From: Ruminococcus sp. | GTDB lineage: Bacteria > Bacillota > Clostridia > Oscillospirales > Ruminococcaceae | Direction of reading: 5' to 3' | Assembly (NCBI GenBank): GCA_031262225.1 | Contig: JAISIC010000063.1 | Location: 1 to 64,000, forward strand | DNA: 64,000 nt | Shown here: positions 54,949 to 64,000 of the stretch, in pieces | Numbering within the stretch: the stretch's first letter is position 1 | Layout: the number at the start of each line of letters is the position of its first letter | Position numbers and translations under genes: made by a program | The notes under the pieces: generated by a model | Databases searched by the model: none | What the model was told of the DNA's origin: nothing | What the model saw: only the letters and a program-made list of their open reading frames with translations

Positions 54949-56150
54949 TTTTTCTTGTCCTTGCCTGTAAACTTTCGTGAAAGCATCATCATTAGCATAA
55001 AAGGAGCCGGTTCAAGACGTTTTTTCACGTCAGCGAGACTTTCCATAATAGGTATTTTTTGCGGGCATATCTTCTCACACTTTCCGCAACGAACGCATTT
55101 TGAAGCGATCTGCGGGTTGTTTAATAGCGAGGTAGACATAAAGTAGCTCCGAAGCCCGTACATACGCCCCTGCGAGAAGGAAGCGTTGTAGCTTGCAAAG
55201 CAGCCGGGGATGTTCACACCCATTGGGCAGGGCATACAATACCCGCACCCTGTGCAGTTCACTTTGTTGCTTTCGTTCCAAATTTCGCGGACCTTTTGGA
55301 TTGTGCTAAGTTCCGATTCGGTAAGCATACCCTCTTTAGCTCTTGAGGCGGAAGTTATATTCTCTTTTACCATCGAAACGCTGTTCATGCCTGACAGGAT
55401 AACGGTCGGTTCGGGCTGGTTCCATAGCCAGTCGAAAGCCCACTCTGCCGGGGTTCGGTTTATGCCGGCGAGGGTATTTGCGTGTCGGAATTCATGTAAA
55501 GCCTTTTCGGGTAAAGCGTTTGCAAGCCTCCCGCCTAAGAGCGGCTCCATGATAACGACAGGGATACCGCGTTTTTTTGCCGCTCTAATTCCGCGGATAC
55601 CTGCTTGAAAATTTTCGTCCGAATAATTATACTGTAAAATACACATTTCCCAATCATAGGCATTGAGAATTTTTATATAATCTGAATATGAGCCATGGAA
55701 AGAGAAGCCGATAGAGCGGATTTTACCTGATTTTTTCCACTCATCGATTCTTTCGATAATACCCCATGAAACGAGTTTTTCCCATGCAGAGTAGTCGGTG
55801 AGAAGATGGATGAAATAGTAGTCGATATAGTCTGTTTTAAGTCTGGAAAGGGATTCGTTGAGGTAATTTTCAAGATCTTCCGACTTTTTCGCCATCAGCC
55901 AAGGGAGCTTTGAGGTGAGGTAGATTTTGTCGCGAACACGCAGATTATTTATAATAGTACCGAGAGCTTCTTCGGAACCTTTGTACATATAGGCAGTATC
56001 GAAAAAGTTTATTCCGTTGTCGATGGCGAGTCGGATTATTTCCTCTGATTCTTTAATGTCAATACCAAAAGCAGACCTCGGAAGGCGCATACAACCGAAG
56101 CCGAGCTGGGAGAGGGAGTTGCCGGTTATTTCATCTTTTCTGTAGAGCAT
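54945..56150 (-). CDS. Aldo/keto reductase with C-terminal 4Fe-4S domain
   Basis: 401 residues: an aldo/keto reductase barrel (about 1-285; catalytic Asp-Tyr in FFDTAYMY, with Lys in TSKLPW) fused to a ferredoxin-like tail with two cysteine clusters, CTGCGYCMPCPMG and CVRCGKCEKICP. The fusion is common in anaerobes and suggests electron exchange with ferredoxin; substrate unknown. A GGGG ribosome site precedes the ATG. Its upstream region is the 74-bp tandem repeat and tRNA genes. Confidence 0.88.
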   Translation of the reverse strand: MLYRKDEITGNSLSQLGFGCMRLPRSAFGIDIKESEEIIRLAIDNGINFFDTAYMYKGSEEALGTIINNLRVRDKIYLTSKLPWLMAKKSEDLENYLNESLSRLKTDYIDYYFIHLLTDYSAWEKLVSWGIIERIDEWKKSGKIRSIGFSFHGSYSDYIKILNAYDWEMCILQYNYSDENFQAGIRGIRAAKKRGIPVVIMEPLLGGRLANALPEKALHEFRHANTLAGINRTPAEWAFDWLWNQPEPTVILSGMNSVSMVKENITSASRAKEGMLTESELSTIQKVREIWNESNKVNCTGCGYCMPCPMGVNIPGCFASYNASFSQGRMYGLRSYFMSTSLLNNPQIASKCVRCGKCEKICPQKIPIMESLADVKKRLEPAPFMLMMMLSRKFTGKDKKK

Positions 56151-56168
56151 AATAAACCCCGTAAACTG

Positions 56169-56310
56169 TGAATTTAAGAACTCTTCGAGCTTTCACGCAG
56201 GTATTTCTAAGTCAGATAATAATAAAATCGACAATCGAACTTTGAATTTAAGAACTCTTCGAGCTTTCACGCAGGTATTTTTAAGTCGGATAAGAACAAG
56301 CTCGACAATC
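56169..56310. repeat. 74-bp direct tandem repeat, two copies
   Basis: Copy one starts at 56169 and copy two at 56243, period 74. About 68 bases are shared with six mismatches (about 91% identity). It lies between the aldo/keto reductase start and tRNA-Arg. There is no spacer variation, so it is not a CRISPR. Function unknown. Confidence 0.9.
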
Positions 56311-56313
56311 AGA

Positions 56314-56328
56314 GGGCACTACGTGCCC
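56314..56328. repeat. Short palindrome beside tRNA-Arg
   Basis: GGGCAC-TAC-GTGCCC, a 6-bp stem with 3-base loop, preceded by CAATCAGAGG (56306-56315). It abuts the tRNA-Arg 3' end and is an inverted partner of the element at 56501-56542. Confidence 0.75.
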
Positions 56329-56400
56329 CACCCCCAGCAGGAATCGAACCTGCAACTGCCCCTTAGGAGGGGGCTGTTATATCCATTTAACTATGGAGGC
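56329..56400 (-). tRNA. tRNA-Arg (CCU)
   Basis: Full cloverleaf on minus, 72 bases including the discriminator base. Acceptor GCCTCCA pairs with TGGGGGT (two G-T pairs), anticodon loop CTCCTAA gives CCU reading AGG, and the T arm is GCAGG-TTCGATT-CCTGC. The CCA end is not encoded. Confidence 0.93.
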
Positions 56401-56424
56401 TGATATTACCTATTATGGTAATTA

Positions 56425-56498
56425 TCGGGACAACAGGATTTGAACCTGCGGCATCCTGCTCCCAAAGCAGGCACTCTACCAAACTGAGCTATGTCCCG
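56425..56498 (-). tRNA. tRNA-Pro (UGG)
   Basis: Minus-strand cloverleaf of 74 bases. Acceptor CGGGACA pairs with TGTCCCG, anticodon stem CCTGC/GCAGG encloses TTTGGGA (anticodon UGG), T loop TTCAAAT. CCA is not encoded. 24 bases upstream of tRNA-Arg. Confidence 0.95.
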
Positions 56499-56500
56499 AG

Positions 56501-56515
56501 GGGCACGCAGTGCCC
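56501..56515. repeat. Short palindrome upstream of tRNA-Pro
   Basis: GGGCAC-GCA-GTGCCC, 6-bp stem with 3-base loop, 2 bases from the tRNA-Pro 5' end; same stem as the palindrome beyond tRNA-Arg, with a different loop. Confidence 0.75.
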
Positions 56516-56516
56516 A

Positions 56517-56533
56517 GCGTGCACTATGCACGC
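56517..56533. repeat. Second short palindrome upstream of tRNA-Pro
   Basis: GCGTGCA-CTA-TGCACGC, 7-bp stem with 3-base loop, followed by CCTCTGATTG (56533-56542), the exact complement of CAATCAGAGG at 56306-56315. Confidence 0.75.
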
Positions 56534-56620
56534 CTCTGATTGCCGCCCAAACTCTTTCAGCGGTACAAAGAACCTTGCGAGTAATATGTTAAAAGCGATT
56601 GTACGTCTTAGTGAGGTGTA

Positions 56621-56644
56621 TATAAAAAGCCCATAAAAATGGGC
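56621..56644 (-). terminator. Terminator downstream of tRNA-fMet
   Basis: On minus GCCCAT-TTTT-ATGGGC followed by TTTTTATA. It separates tRNA-fMet from the tRNA-Pro/Arg pair, which must then have its own promoter; none was convincing. Confidence 0.8.
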
Positions 56645-56697
56645 GGGGGTAGAGGATAACTTAAATATGGCACAGGTCTCTCCTGTATATCCAACGA

Positions 56698-56771
<74 letters not shown>

Positions 56772-56900
56772 ATACACCGTGCACTGTTGCACACGGTAGG
56801 TTGAAAGTTGATGGCTCAACTTGACAACAATACTATTATACTATAGATGGGAGGTCTAATTATTGTTGTAATTGTAAACAATGTGTTAAATAAATATGAA

Positions 56901-59501
56901 TCACTCGATTGTAAGTGCAGAACCGGTGTAATTGATGGTGAGGGTGGTGTAGGGAGGGACGTCGTTTGAGATGATGTGCTTGGCAATGAGGGTCTCGAGG
57001 TGCTTTTGAATGAAGCGTTTGAGAGGACGTGCTCCGTAAACGGGGTTGTAACCTTCATCCATGATATATTTTTTGGCATCTTCGGTGACTTTGAGAGAGA
57101 GTTGCTTGGATTTAAGTCGGGAGCGGAGATCGTCGAGCATGAGATCGATGATCGGGAAGATCGTCTCTTTGGTGAGCGGTTTGTAGAATACAATTTCGTC
57201 AAGGCGATTCAGAAATTCGGGTCGGAAACTCATGCGAAGCTCACTCATAACTTCTTCTTTAGTTGCCTCGGTTATTTCGCCGTCACCGTTTAAACCCTCT
57301 AAGATATCGGCTGAACCGATGTTTGAGGTTAGAATTATAATAGTATTCTTAAAATCGACAGTTCGCCCCTGTGAGTCGGTTATACGTCCGTCGTCTAAGA
57401 CTTGGAGAAGCGTGTTGAAGACGTCGGGATGAGCTTTTTCAACTTCGTCGAACAGCACTACCGAATAGGGTTTGCGACGTACCGCTTCGGTGAGCTGACC
57501 GCCCTCTTCATAGCCGACATATCCCGGAGGAGCTCCGATGAGACGGCTGACCGAGTGCTTTTCCATATATTCAGACATATCTATGCGAACGATGTTGTGT
57601 TCATCGTCAAAGAGTGCTTCGGCAAGAGCTTTTGCAAGCTCGGTTTTTCCTACGCCGGTGGGACCCATGAAGAGGAAGCTCCCTATCGGCTTTCCGGGGT
57701 CGCTTATGCCGGCTCTGGAACGGAGAATCGCGTCGGAAACCTTTGTGACAGCCTCGTCCTGCCCTATAACACGCTTGCGAAGGATATCTTCAAGCCCTAA
57801 AAGCTTGTCGCGTTCGCCCTCCATAAGTTTGGTTACGGGGATGCCTGTCCAGCGTGCAACGATTCGTGCGATTTCTTCGTCTGTGACCCTGTCTCGAACG
57901 AGTTTGTCAGACTTGTTTCCTGCCGCTGCCGCCGCTTCTTCGGCTTCTTCGAGTTCTTTTTTAAGATTCGGAAGCTTTCCGTATTGAAGCTCGGCAGCTT
58001 TATCAAGGTTATATTGACGTTGGGCTTCGGTAATTTCAGCGGTCGTCAACTCGATATCTTCACGGAGCTTGCGAAGTTTCTCGACACTCTCCTTTTCGTT
58101 TTGCAGTCTGGCATTCATCTGCGTAAACTCGTCGCGAAGCTCTGCAAGTTCGGCTTGGGTATTTTTGAGTTCCTCCTCCGAAAGTTTGTCGGTCTCCTTT
58201 TTAAGTGCAGTCTCGGCGATTTCAAGCTGCATTATCTTCCGCGAAAGATCATCCATCTCTGCCGGCATAGAGTTCATCTCGGTGCGAATCAAAGCACAGG
58301 CTTCATCCACAAGATCAATAGCCTTGTCGGGCAAAAATCTATCGGAAATATACCTGTCGGAAAGCGTCGCAGCAGTTATTAACGCATTATCTTGAATATT
58401 CACACCGTGAAATACTTCATAGCGTTCTTTGAGACCGCGTAAAATCGCAATGGTATCTTCAACGGTCGGTTCATCAGCCATAACCGGCTGGAAGCGGCGT
58501 TCAAGAGCGGCGTCCTTTTCAATATAGCGGCGATACTCGTCGAGCGTCGTCGCACCGATACAATGAAGCTCACCTCTTGCAAGCATAGGCTTGAGAAGAT
58601 TTCCGGCATCCATCGCACCGTCTGTTTTGCCCGCTCCGACTATTGTGTGAAGCTCGTCGATGAATAGAATAATCCTTCCGTCCGATTCGCGAACTTCGTT
58701 CAGGACAGCTTTCAAGCGTTCTTCAAATTCGCCGCGAAATTTTGCTCCCGAAATTAACGCACCCATGTCAAGGGAGAATATTTTTCGATCCTTGAGGTTA
58801 TCGGGAACATCACCCCTGACAATTCGCAGTGCTAAACCTTCGACAATAGCAGTCTTGCCGACGCCGGGCTCGCCGATTATGACAGGGTTATTTTTAGTTT
58901 TCCGCGACAGTATTCTGATTACATTTCTAATCTCGGAATCACGTCCGATAACAGGGTCTATTTTGTTAAGAGTGGCTGCACGGACAAGGTCTGTACCGTA
59001 TTTATTCAGAGCATCATAGGTTTCCTCGGGATTATCGGAGGTAACCCTTTTGCTTCCGCGGATTTTTTGAAGCGATTTTAAGAAATTATCTTTAGTCAGA
59101 TTATATTTTTTAAAAATCTTCTTAATCCGATCGTTGGCATGATCAAAGAGCGAGAGCATGATATGTTCGACAGAAACAAAATCATCGTTAAGCTGTAAAG
59201 CCGAACGCTCGGCAGCATTAAGGCAGTTTTCAACGCTTGTGGTAATATAAACGGTGCCCAGCTCACGCCCTGTTCCCGTAACCTTCGGAAGTGAGGCTAT
59301 GACTGCTTTCACATCGGCTCTCACCTGCAAGGGATCAATGCCCATACGTTGAATAAGCTGTGAAGTCAGGCCGTCATCCTGCTTTAAAAGTGCATAAAAA
59401 AGATGCTCCTGCTCGATATTCATATTCTGATATTCAATTGCAATCGCCTGTGCAGAATTGATTGCTTCGACCGATTTTTTAGTGAATTTTTGAATGTCCA
59501 T
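56901..59501 (-). CDS. clpB: ATP-dependent disaggregase ClpB
   Basis: Hexameric AAA+ chaperone that rescues aggregated proteins with DnaK. 866 residues: Clp N domain (1-145), AAA-1 ([10 protein letters not shown]), the long coiled-coil M domain (about 400-530) that marks ClpB rather than ClpC, and AAA-2 ([10 protein letters not shown]). The ATG at 59501 shares a base with the eamA stop (TAATG), after AGGTGGGA. No CIRCE or CtsR site was seen close upstream; the coupling implies expression with the proline genes. Confidence 0.96.
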   Translation of the reverse strand: MDIQKFTKKSVEAINSAQAIAIEYQNMNIEQEHLFYALLKQDDGLTSQLIQRMGIDPLQVRADVKAVIASLPKVTGTGRELGTVYITTSVENCLNAAERSALQLNDDFVSVEHIMLSLFDHANDRIKKIFKKYNLTKDNFLKSLQKIRGSKRVTSDNPEETYDALNKYGTDLVRAATLNKIDPVIGRDSEIRNVIRILSRKTKNNPVIIGEPGVGKTAIVEGLALRIVRGDVPDNLKDRKIFSLDMGALISGAKFRGEFEERLKAVLNEVRESDGRIILFIDELHTIVGAGKTDGAMDAGNLLKPMLARGELHCIGATTLDEYRRYIEKDAALERRFQPVMADEPTVEDTIAILRGLKERYEVFHGVNIQDNALITAATLSDRYISDRFLPDKAIDLVDEACALIRTEMNSMPAEMDDLSRKIMQLEIAETALKKETDKLSEEELKNTQAELAELRDEFTQMNARLQNEKESVEKLRKLREDIELTTAEITEAQRQYNLDKAAELQYGKLPNLKKELEEAEEAAAAAGNKSDKLVRDRVTDEEIARIVARWTGIPVTKLMEGERDKLLGLEDILRKRVIGQDEAVTKVSDAILRSRAGISDPGKPIGSFLFMGPTGVGKTELAKALAEALFDDEHNIVRIDMSEYMEKHSVSRLIGAPPGYVGYEEGGQLTEAVRRKPYSVVLFDEVEKAHPDVFNTLLQVLDDGRITDSQGRTVDFKNTIIILTSNIGSADILEGLNGDGEITEATKEEVMSELRMSFRPEFLNRLDEIVFYKPLTKETIFPIIDLMLDDLRSRLKSKQLSLKVTEDAKKYIMDEGYNPVYGARPLKRFIQKHLETLIAKHIISNDVPPYTTLTINYTGSALTIE

Positions 59502-60397
59502 TACGAATCCCACCTATAATCTCGATTGTTTTTTAAAAACATTACCACCGCCGAAGCGATAATAATTATATAACCTACAAAACTCCATCCGTCAGGGAGC
59601 TGTCCGAATATAATGTAACCTAATATTGCTGTAAATATAACCTGACTGTAGTCAAAAACCGAAAGTTCTTTTGCGGGGGCAAAGGAATATGCCGCCGTGA
59701 CCGAAAACTGTGCTCCTGCCGCAGATATGCCGGCTAAAACGAGCATCAAAATCTGAAACCAGCTCATTTCCTGATAGAAAAATATGAGCGACGGAAGCGT
59801 TACTATACACGAAAATGCAGAGAAATAAAACACAATAAGTGAGCCGCGTTCACCGTTTGAACTCAGCCTCCTTATCGCCGCATATGCCGCACCGGCTGTG
59901 ACGCCGCCTATTAACCCGATTATATATGGGAAAAGTTCGGGATTATCAAAGCTTGGTTTTATGATAAAGAGACTGCCGATTATCGCGACAATAATCATCA
60001 GCCATTGAAATCGATTTGCATATTCACGAAGGAATATCGCAGAGAAAATAACCGTGAAAAACGGTGCCATTTTGTTAAGCATCGAAGCATCGGCAAGGTC
60101 GATAGTCCCGACTGCATAAAAATTACACAAAAGCCCTGTGGTACCCAGAACGAGCCGCACCGAAAGAGGTAAAAAACTCCCCTTTTTAGGGCGAAAACTT
60201 TGCTTTGAGCGAATCATAATAACCGAGGCAATTATAAAGGCAATTGCATTTCTGAAAAATGCTTTCTGAAACGGCGAAATATCACCGGCTGCGGCAACAC
60301 AGGTATTCATAATCGAAAAGCAAAAAGCAGCACTTAAAATACAAAGCATCCCGAGCAGTTTTTTATTCGGTTGTTTTTTTACCGATTCATTATTCAC
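59501..60397 (-). CDS. EamA/DMT-family transporter
   Basis: 298 residues with ten hydrophobic segments in two EamA repeats, typical of drug/metabolite exporters. The substrate is unknown; amino-acid or metabolite export is common in the family. It is translationally coupled to clpB and sits 33 bases after a hypothetical gene in the proBA run. Confidence 0.88.
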   Translation of the reverse strand: MNNESVKKQPNKKLLGMLCILSAAFCFSIMNTCVAAAGDISPFQKAFFRNAIAFIIASVIMIRSKQSFRPKKGSFLPLSVRLVLGTTGLLCNFYAVGTIDLADASMLNKMAPFFTVIFSAIFLREYANRFQWLMIIVAIIGSLFIIKPSFDNPELFPYIIGLIGGVTAGAAYAAIRRLSSNGERGSLIVFYFSAFSCIVTLPSLIFFYQEMSWFQILMLVLAGISAAGAQFSVTAAYSFAPAKELSVFDYSQVIFTAILGYIIFGQLPDGWSFVGYIIIIASAVVMFLKNNRDYRWDS

Positions 60398-60430
60398 GAT
60401 TCACAGATTCACTTCCGGCGGATTGATTAA

Positions 60431-61246
60431 TTAAAGCCCCGCTTCGACAGCACTGTCAGCTATCTGCGATATGGCGACAAGATGCATTGTATCGCCGCGT
60501 TTTGACACAACATATTCGACATATTTTTCAGGTATCGGTTCCTCATCGTTACTGTACCATGACGGCGTCGGCGAAAGATATCCGACACGAAGAGTATAAC
60601 GCTCCCCAACCCTTGTTATGCTTTCGATGAGCGGTGAATATGTGAAATATCTCGGGCTTACCGGAATACGATATGAACGCAGGTTTTCATCATAATAAAA
60701 CTGAACATCGGTACCGATGATTGATTGGTGTGTTATCGCTAAGCCGTCGCCGAAAAGTTTCAGAGCGTGTCTTTCAATCACCGTTTCGGGAACGATTATG
60801 TTGTCAAATTCGCCGGCATAAACCGACTTGTCTTCATAAAGAATTACATCCCAAATTGCGGCGGAAATAATCGTTTCGTTTCGCATTTTTATCGTCTTGT
60901 CAAACGGCGGCGGATCACATATCACAATGGGATAGATAAAATCACGAAACTCATTTTTTTGCACGGTATTATCTGCAAATTCGGTCACCTTTTGCGATAT
61001 AAAACTGTATGTGGAAATAATCCCGACAACCGACATTATCAGAACAAAAAATCCGAGTATGAAAAACAAACGTCTTGATGATCGCTTCCCTTTTGCTTCG
61101 TGCGGCACTTCGCTGGCAATATCGTCAATCTGTTCTTCGGACAGCATCTCTGCTTCGTCTTCGTCAAGTGCACGTTCAAATATGTGCTTAATGTCATTTT
61201 CAGCAATTTCTTCATTTCTCTTTTTTCTGTTTCTTTTAGTACTCAT
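60431..61246 (-). CDS. Uncharacterised single-pass membrane protein
   Basis: 271 residues: a very basic start (STKRNRKKRN), an acidic stretch (about 30-55), one membrane segment (about 60-82) and an external domain of about 185 residues. Not recognised. The ATG at 61246 follows GAGGAAA 7 bases upstream, whereas a longer reading from 61294 would overlap proA. Placed in the proB-proA run; no functional link visible. Confidence 0.65.
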   Translation of the reverse strand: MSTKRNRKKRNEEIAENDIKHIFERALDEDEAEMLSEEQIDDIASEVPHEAKGKRSSRRLFFILGFFVLIMSVVGIISTYSFISQKVTEFADNTVQKNEFRDFIYPIVICDPPPFDKTIKMRNETIISAAIWDVILYEDKSVYAGEFDNIIVPETVIERHALKLFGDGLAITHQSIIGTDVQFYYDENLRSYRIPVSPRYFTYSPLIESITRVGERYTLRVGYLSPTPSWYSNDEEPIPEKYVEYVVSKRGDTMHLVAISQIADSAVEAGL

Positions 61247-61265
61247 TTTCAGTTTCCTCGCAATT

Positions 61266-62516
61266 TTACGGGCGAATCTGCCCATCGCCTTCAATCAGAT
61301 ATTTTATCGTTGTCAGTTCAAAGAGCCCCATCGGACCGCGTGCGTGCATCTTTTGCGTCGAAATCCCGATTTCTGCTCCGAGCCCGAACATCCCGCCATC
61401 GGTGAAGGCTGTTGAAACGTTGACATAGACTGCGGCGGCATCAATTTCACGCTTGAATTTTTCGGCATTATTTAAATTATTTGTGACGATACATTCAGAA
61501 TGTTTTGATGAATATTTTGTAATATGTTCAATCGCTTCATCGACATTTTTCACAACGCGAACAGCGATTTTATAATCCAAAAATTCGGTTTCATAATCAC
61601 TTTCTGTAACATCAACAACAGTTTCGCCTAATATTTTTTTTACTATCTCATCACCGCGAATTTCAACATTTTTTGTGTCGAATTTCGCTTTCATAACAGG
61701 CAAATAATCTTTTGCAATATTTTCATTCACAAGCAGAGTTTCTATTGCATTGCAGACAGAAGGTCGGCGGCATTTCGCGTTGAAAGCAAGGCTCACAGCC
61801 ATCTTGATGTCAGCCGTTTCGTCAACATAAAGGTGACAGTTCCCCACTCCCGTCTCAATAACAGGGACAGTCGCATTCTTCACGACAGCGTTTATAAGCC
61901 CTGCACCGCCTCGCGGAATCAACACATCAATATATTCATTGCAACACATCATCGCATTCGATGACTCGCGTGTGACATCGTCAACAAAACAGATTATATC
62001 GGGCGGAAGTCCGACGGAATCAAGTGCTTCACGCATGACGTTAACAATGGCTTTGCTCGAATTGTATGCTTCTTTTCCTCCGCGTAAAATGCAGGCGTTG
62101 CCTGATTTCAGGCAGAGCACAGCGGCATCTGCGGTGACATTCGGACGCGATTCATAGATAATCCCGATCGTCCCGAGCGGCACTCGTATCTTTTCGATTT
62201 TCATACCGTTCGGACGCACCGAACCACCGACAACTACCCCGATCGGATCGTCAAGTCTTATGACATCTTCAATGCTTTGGGCTATGTCTTGTATCCTTGC
62301 CGGAGTAAGTCTGAGCCGGTCTTTGAGTGATTCACTCATACCGTTTTTATCTGCCGTTTCAAGGTCTAAAGCATTCATTTCAAGCAGCGTTTTTTCATTA
62401 TCTGAAATCGCTTTTGCGATCGCTTTTAAAGCTTCGTTTTTTGTATTGGTATCTGCATTTGTAATCGCTTTACAGGCTTTTTTCGCCGCCGCACCTAAAG
62501 AATTAATATAATCCAT
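61266..62516 (-). CDS. proA: Gamma-glutamyl phosphate reductase
   Basis: NADPH-dependent reduction of glutamyl phosphate to glutamate semialdehyde, second step of proline synthesis. 416 residues of the aldehyde dehydrogenase fold; the catalytic cysteine lies in KCRRPSVCNAIETLLV, and RGGKEAYNSS and IPRGGAGLI are family blocks. It is 3 bases after proB. Confidence 0.95.
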   Translation of the reverse strand: MDYINSLGAAAKKACKAITNADTNTKNEALKAIAKAISDNEKTLLEMNALDLETADKNGMSESLKDRLRLTPARIQDIAQSIEDVIRLDDPIGVVVGGSVRPNGMKIEKIRVPLGTIGIIYESRPNVTADAAVLCLKSGNACILRGGKEAYNSSKAIVNVMREALDSVGLPPDIICFVDDVTRESSNAMMCCNEYIDVLIPRGGAGLINAVVKNATVPVIETGVGNCHLYVDETADIKMAVSLAFNAKCRRPSVCNAIETLLVNENIAKDYLPVMKAKFDTKNVEIRGDEIVKKILGETVVDVTESDYETEFLDYKIAVRVVKNVDEAIEHITKYSSKHSECIVTNNLNNAEKFKREIDAAAVYVNVSTAFTDGGMFGLGAEIGISTQKMHARGPMGLFELTTIKYLIEGDGQIRP

Positions 62517-62519
62517 AAA

Positions 62520-63317
62520 TTATTTTACCGCCTTCGCTGAGAAAATACTGCCTTTAGATTTTCCGTCAAAAATATCATATAGATTTTTCGGGTCTTTTCC
62601 GTTTATAATCGCCATGTCAATTCCCGCTTCGGTGACAATCTTCGCCGCCTTAATCTTTGTCGCCATGCCGCCGCTGCCGAGGTTTGAGCCCGCACCCTTC
62701 GCACCGCTTACAATCTCGTCGGAGATATCTTCAATAATCGGGATAAGCCGCGCATTCGGATTTTCATTCGGGTTATCGTCATAAAGTCCGTCAATATCGG
62801 ACATGATGATGAGCATATCCGCCTCCGACATTACCGCAACATACGCCGCAAGAGTGTCATTTTCACCGAACTCAAGTTCCAGTTCGTCGATTGCAACGGT
62901 ATCATTTTCATTTACAATCGGGATAACGTTGTATTCTAATAGCCTGTTCACTGTGTTTAGGACGTTATTTTTTCGCGGTGTGTCAAGCACATATTTTGTC
63001 AAAAGAATCTGCCCGATATTGTAACCGTATTCACCGAAAAGTTTGTCGTACATATACATCAGTTCACACTGCCCGACAGCAGCACAAGCCTGCTTTGAAG
63101 GGGTGTCGGTAGGTCGCGAACCAAGCCCGATTTTTGACATTCCCAGCCCTATTGCTCCGCTTGAAACAAGTATAATCTGTAAGCCGCTGTTTTCAAGATC
63201 AGCGATGATTTTAACTAATTTTTCAACCCGTCTTATGTTAAGTCTTCCTGTGCCGTGGGTGAGAGTTGAGGTTCCGAGTTTTACAACAATTCGCTTTTTT
63301 TCTTTAATATCAAACAT
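62520..63317 (-). CDS. proB: Glutamate 5-kinase without PUA domain
   Basis: Phosphorylates glutamate to start proline synthesis. 265 residues of amino-acid-kinase fold (VVKLGTSTLTHG, VSSGAIGLGMSKIG, NENDTVA, GSGGMATKIKAAKI). The ~100-residue C-terminal PUA domain found in E. coli ProB is absent, as in several Gram-positive enzymes. Feedback by proline is expected for the family but not visible here. Confidence 0.94.
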   Translation of the reverse strand: MFDIKEKKRIVVKLGTSTLTHGTGRLNIRRVEKLVKIIADLENSGLQIILVSSGAIGLGMSKIGLGSRPTDTPSKQACAAVGQCELMYMYDKLFGEYGYNIGQILLTKYVLDTPRKNNVLNTVNRLLEYNVIPIVNENDTVAIDELELEFGENDTLAAYVAVMSEADMLIIMSDIDGLYDDNPNENPNARLIPIIEDISDEIVSGAKGAGSNLGSGGMATKIKAAKIVTEAGIDMAIINGKDPKNLYDIFDGKSKGSIFSAKAVK

Positions 63318-63321
63318 AAAT

Positions 63322-64000
63322 TTATACCCTGTTCACAACATTAATCGGATTTTCATTAATAAAACTTTTCAGATTTTTTGCAACGATTTCAACAAGCCGA
63401 ATCCTTGCTTCAATCGGAGCCCACGCGACGTGCGGAGAGATTAAAAGTTTTGGAAGATCATCATTTTCACTACTTAAATATTCCCACAACGGGCTGCTTT
63501 CAGACATTGGTTCGATTGCGGCGACATCAAGCCCCGCACCCGCTATCTTACCGCTTTCAAGTGCAAAAACGAGCGCATTTTCATCTACCACCGCACCCCT
63601 TGAGGTGTTTATAATTACCGCTCCCTTTTTGCAAAGCGACAATAATTTTTCATTCACAAGTCCTTCTGTCTGCGGTGTTAAGGGGCAATGTAGGGATATA
63701 TAATCCGACTTGACAAAAAGCTCTTCAAGTGACACATTTGACGCGCCGGGGATGGGTGTTCGGGTATTAACGATAACCTTCATTCCAAAGGCTTCTGCGA
63801 TATGCGACACCTGTTTTCCTATCGCACCGTATCCGATTATTCCGAGCGTTTTCTGTGAAATTTCTGTTGTCGGATATACAAATTCGGCGAATGATTTTGC
63901 TCTTATCCAACCGCCGTTTTTAACAAAATTCGTATAGGATGAAGTGCGTTTTGCAAACTCAAGTAAAAAGGCGAAAACCGTTTCTGCAGCTGACCGCGTG
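63322..64000 (-). CDS. D-2-hydroxyacid dehydrogenase, 5' end outside the window
   Basis: About 226 C-terminal residues are visible; the reading frame continues through the right edge. The NAD loop GIIGYGAIGKQV, the arginine block INTSRGAVVDENAL and the catalytic histidine ISPHVAW mark the SerA/hydroxypyruvate-reductase superfamily. It is probably a glycerate, lactate or phosphoglycerate-type enzyme; without the N-terminus this is open. proB starts 4 bases after its stop. Confidence 0.88.
   Translation of the reverse strand, partial: TRSAAETVFAFLLEFAKRTSSYTNFVKNGGWIRAKSFAEFVYPTTEISQKTLGIIGYGAIGKQVSHIAEAFGMKVIVNTRTPIPGASNVSLEELFVKSDYISLHCPLTPQTEGLVNEKLLSLCKKGAVIINTSRGAVVDENALVFALESGKIAGAGLDVAAIEPMSESSPLWEYLSSENDDLPKLLISPHVAWAPIEARIRLVEIVAKNLKSFINENPINVVNRV

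Noticed and set aside
56169..56310. CRISPR array
   Set aside because: Only two contiguous 74-bp copies, no spacers, no cas genes.
56415..56636. Plus-strand open frame of 73 codons
   Set aside because: It runs through the complement of tRNA-Pro and the palindromes; no ribosome site and no recognisable protein.

Overview
The window looks like chromosomal core DNA from an endospore-forming, Gram-positive member of the Clostridia. The evidence is spore genes (spoVAC, gpr, yabP, yabQ), Bacillota markers (rnmV, mrnC, a Ser46-type HPr, a ymfF/ymfH pair), sigma-A promoters of the TTGACA-N17-TATAAT type and AGGAGG-like ribosome sites. Genes are tightly packed, with many 1-4 base stop/start overlaps. 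I see no phage, transposase, integrase or CRISPR array. Genus cannot be named from the sequence alone.

Layout, left to right. (1) 183-8039, minus: a complete arginine operon argC-J-B-D-F-G-H, with an elaborate AT-rich control region at 8040-8230. (2) 8232-8672, minus: a lone spoVAC. (3) 8835-10736, plus: htpG behind a perfect CIRCE operator. (4) 10792-23420, minus: an eleven-gene run obg, mrnC, vanW-like, yebC, alaS, hinT, comEC, holA, rnmV, MBOAT acyltransferase and DHHW protein, with a promoter ahead of obg and a bidirectional terminator at the far end. (5) 23668-32516, plus: CNNM/CorC protein, NYN-domain protein, HAD phosphatase, degenerate EAL-HDOD protein, a PPDK-like ATP-grasp protein with a long acidic tail, PduL, and an FAD dehydrogenase. 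(6) gpr (minus), divergent from rimM-trmD (plus), then ptsH and lepA. (7) A membrane protein gene (minus) that appears leaderless and lies opposite a plus-strand promoter, then ymfF-ymfH-lgt-folD (plus). (8) gdhA, leuA, a divIC-like gene, yabQ and yabP (minus). (9) An asp23-like gene, nusB, a Kae1-like gene, xseA, xseB and ispA (plus), then an HTH membrane protein. (10) Minus to the right edge: a small membrane protein, aminotransferase, asnS, aldo/keto reductase, tRNA-Arg, tRNA-Pro and tRNA-fMet, and a run clpB, eamA, hypothetical, proA, proB, 2-hydroxyacid dehydrogenase (cut by the edge).

The metabolic theme is glutamate-family amino acids: gdhA makes glutamate, argCJBDFGH makes arginine, proBA makes proline, and leuA starts leucine synthesis. 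The most unusual items are: lepA, which has no ATG/GTG/TTG start and seems to begin at ATC directly behind a terminator hairpin; the PPDK-like protein, which has lost metal-site residues and both downstream PPDK domains but gained about 420 acidic residues; ComEC, whose metallo-beta-lactamase-like domain lacks its His/Asp metal motif; a perfect 10-bp dyad around the strongest promoter (divIC-like gene); the leaderless/antisense arrangement near 37.1-37.7 kb; and a tRNA pair bracketed by inverted copies of a short palindromic element beside a 74-bp tandem repeat. No wholly new multi-gene defence or mobile system was recognised.
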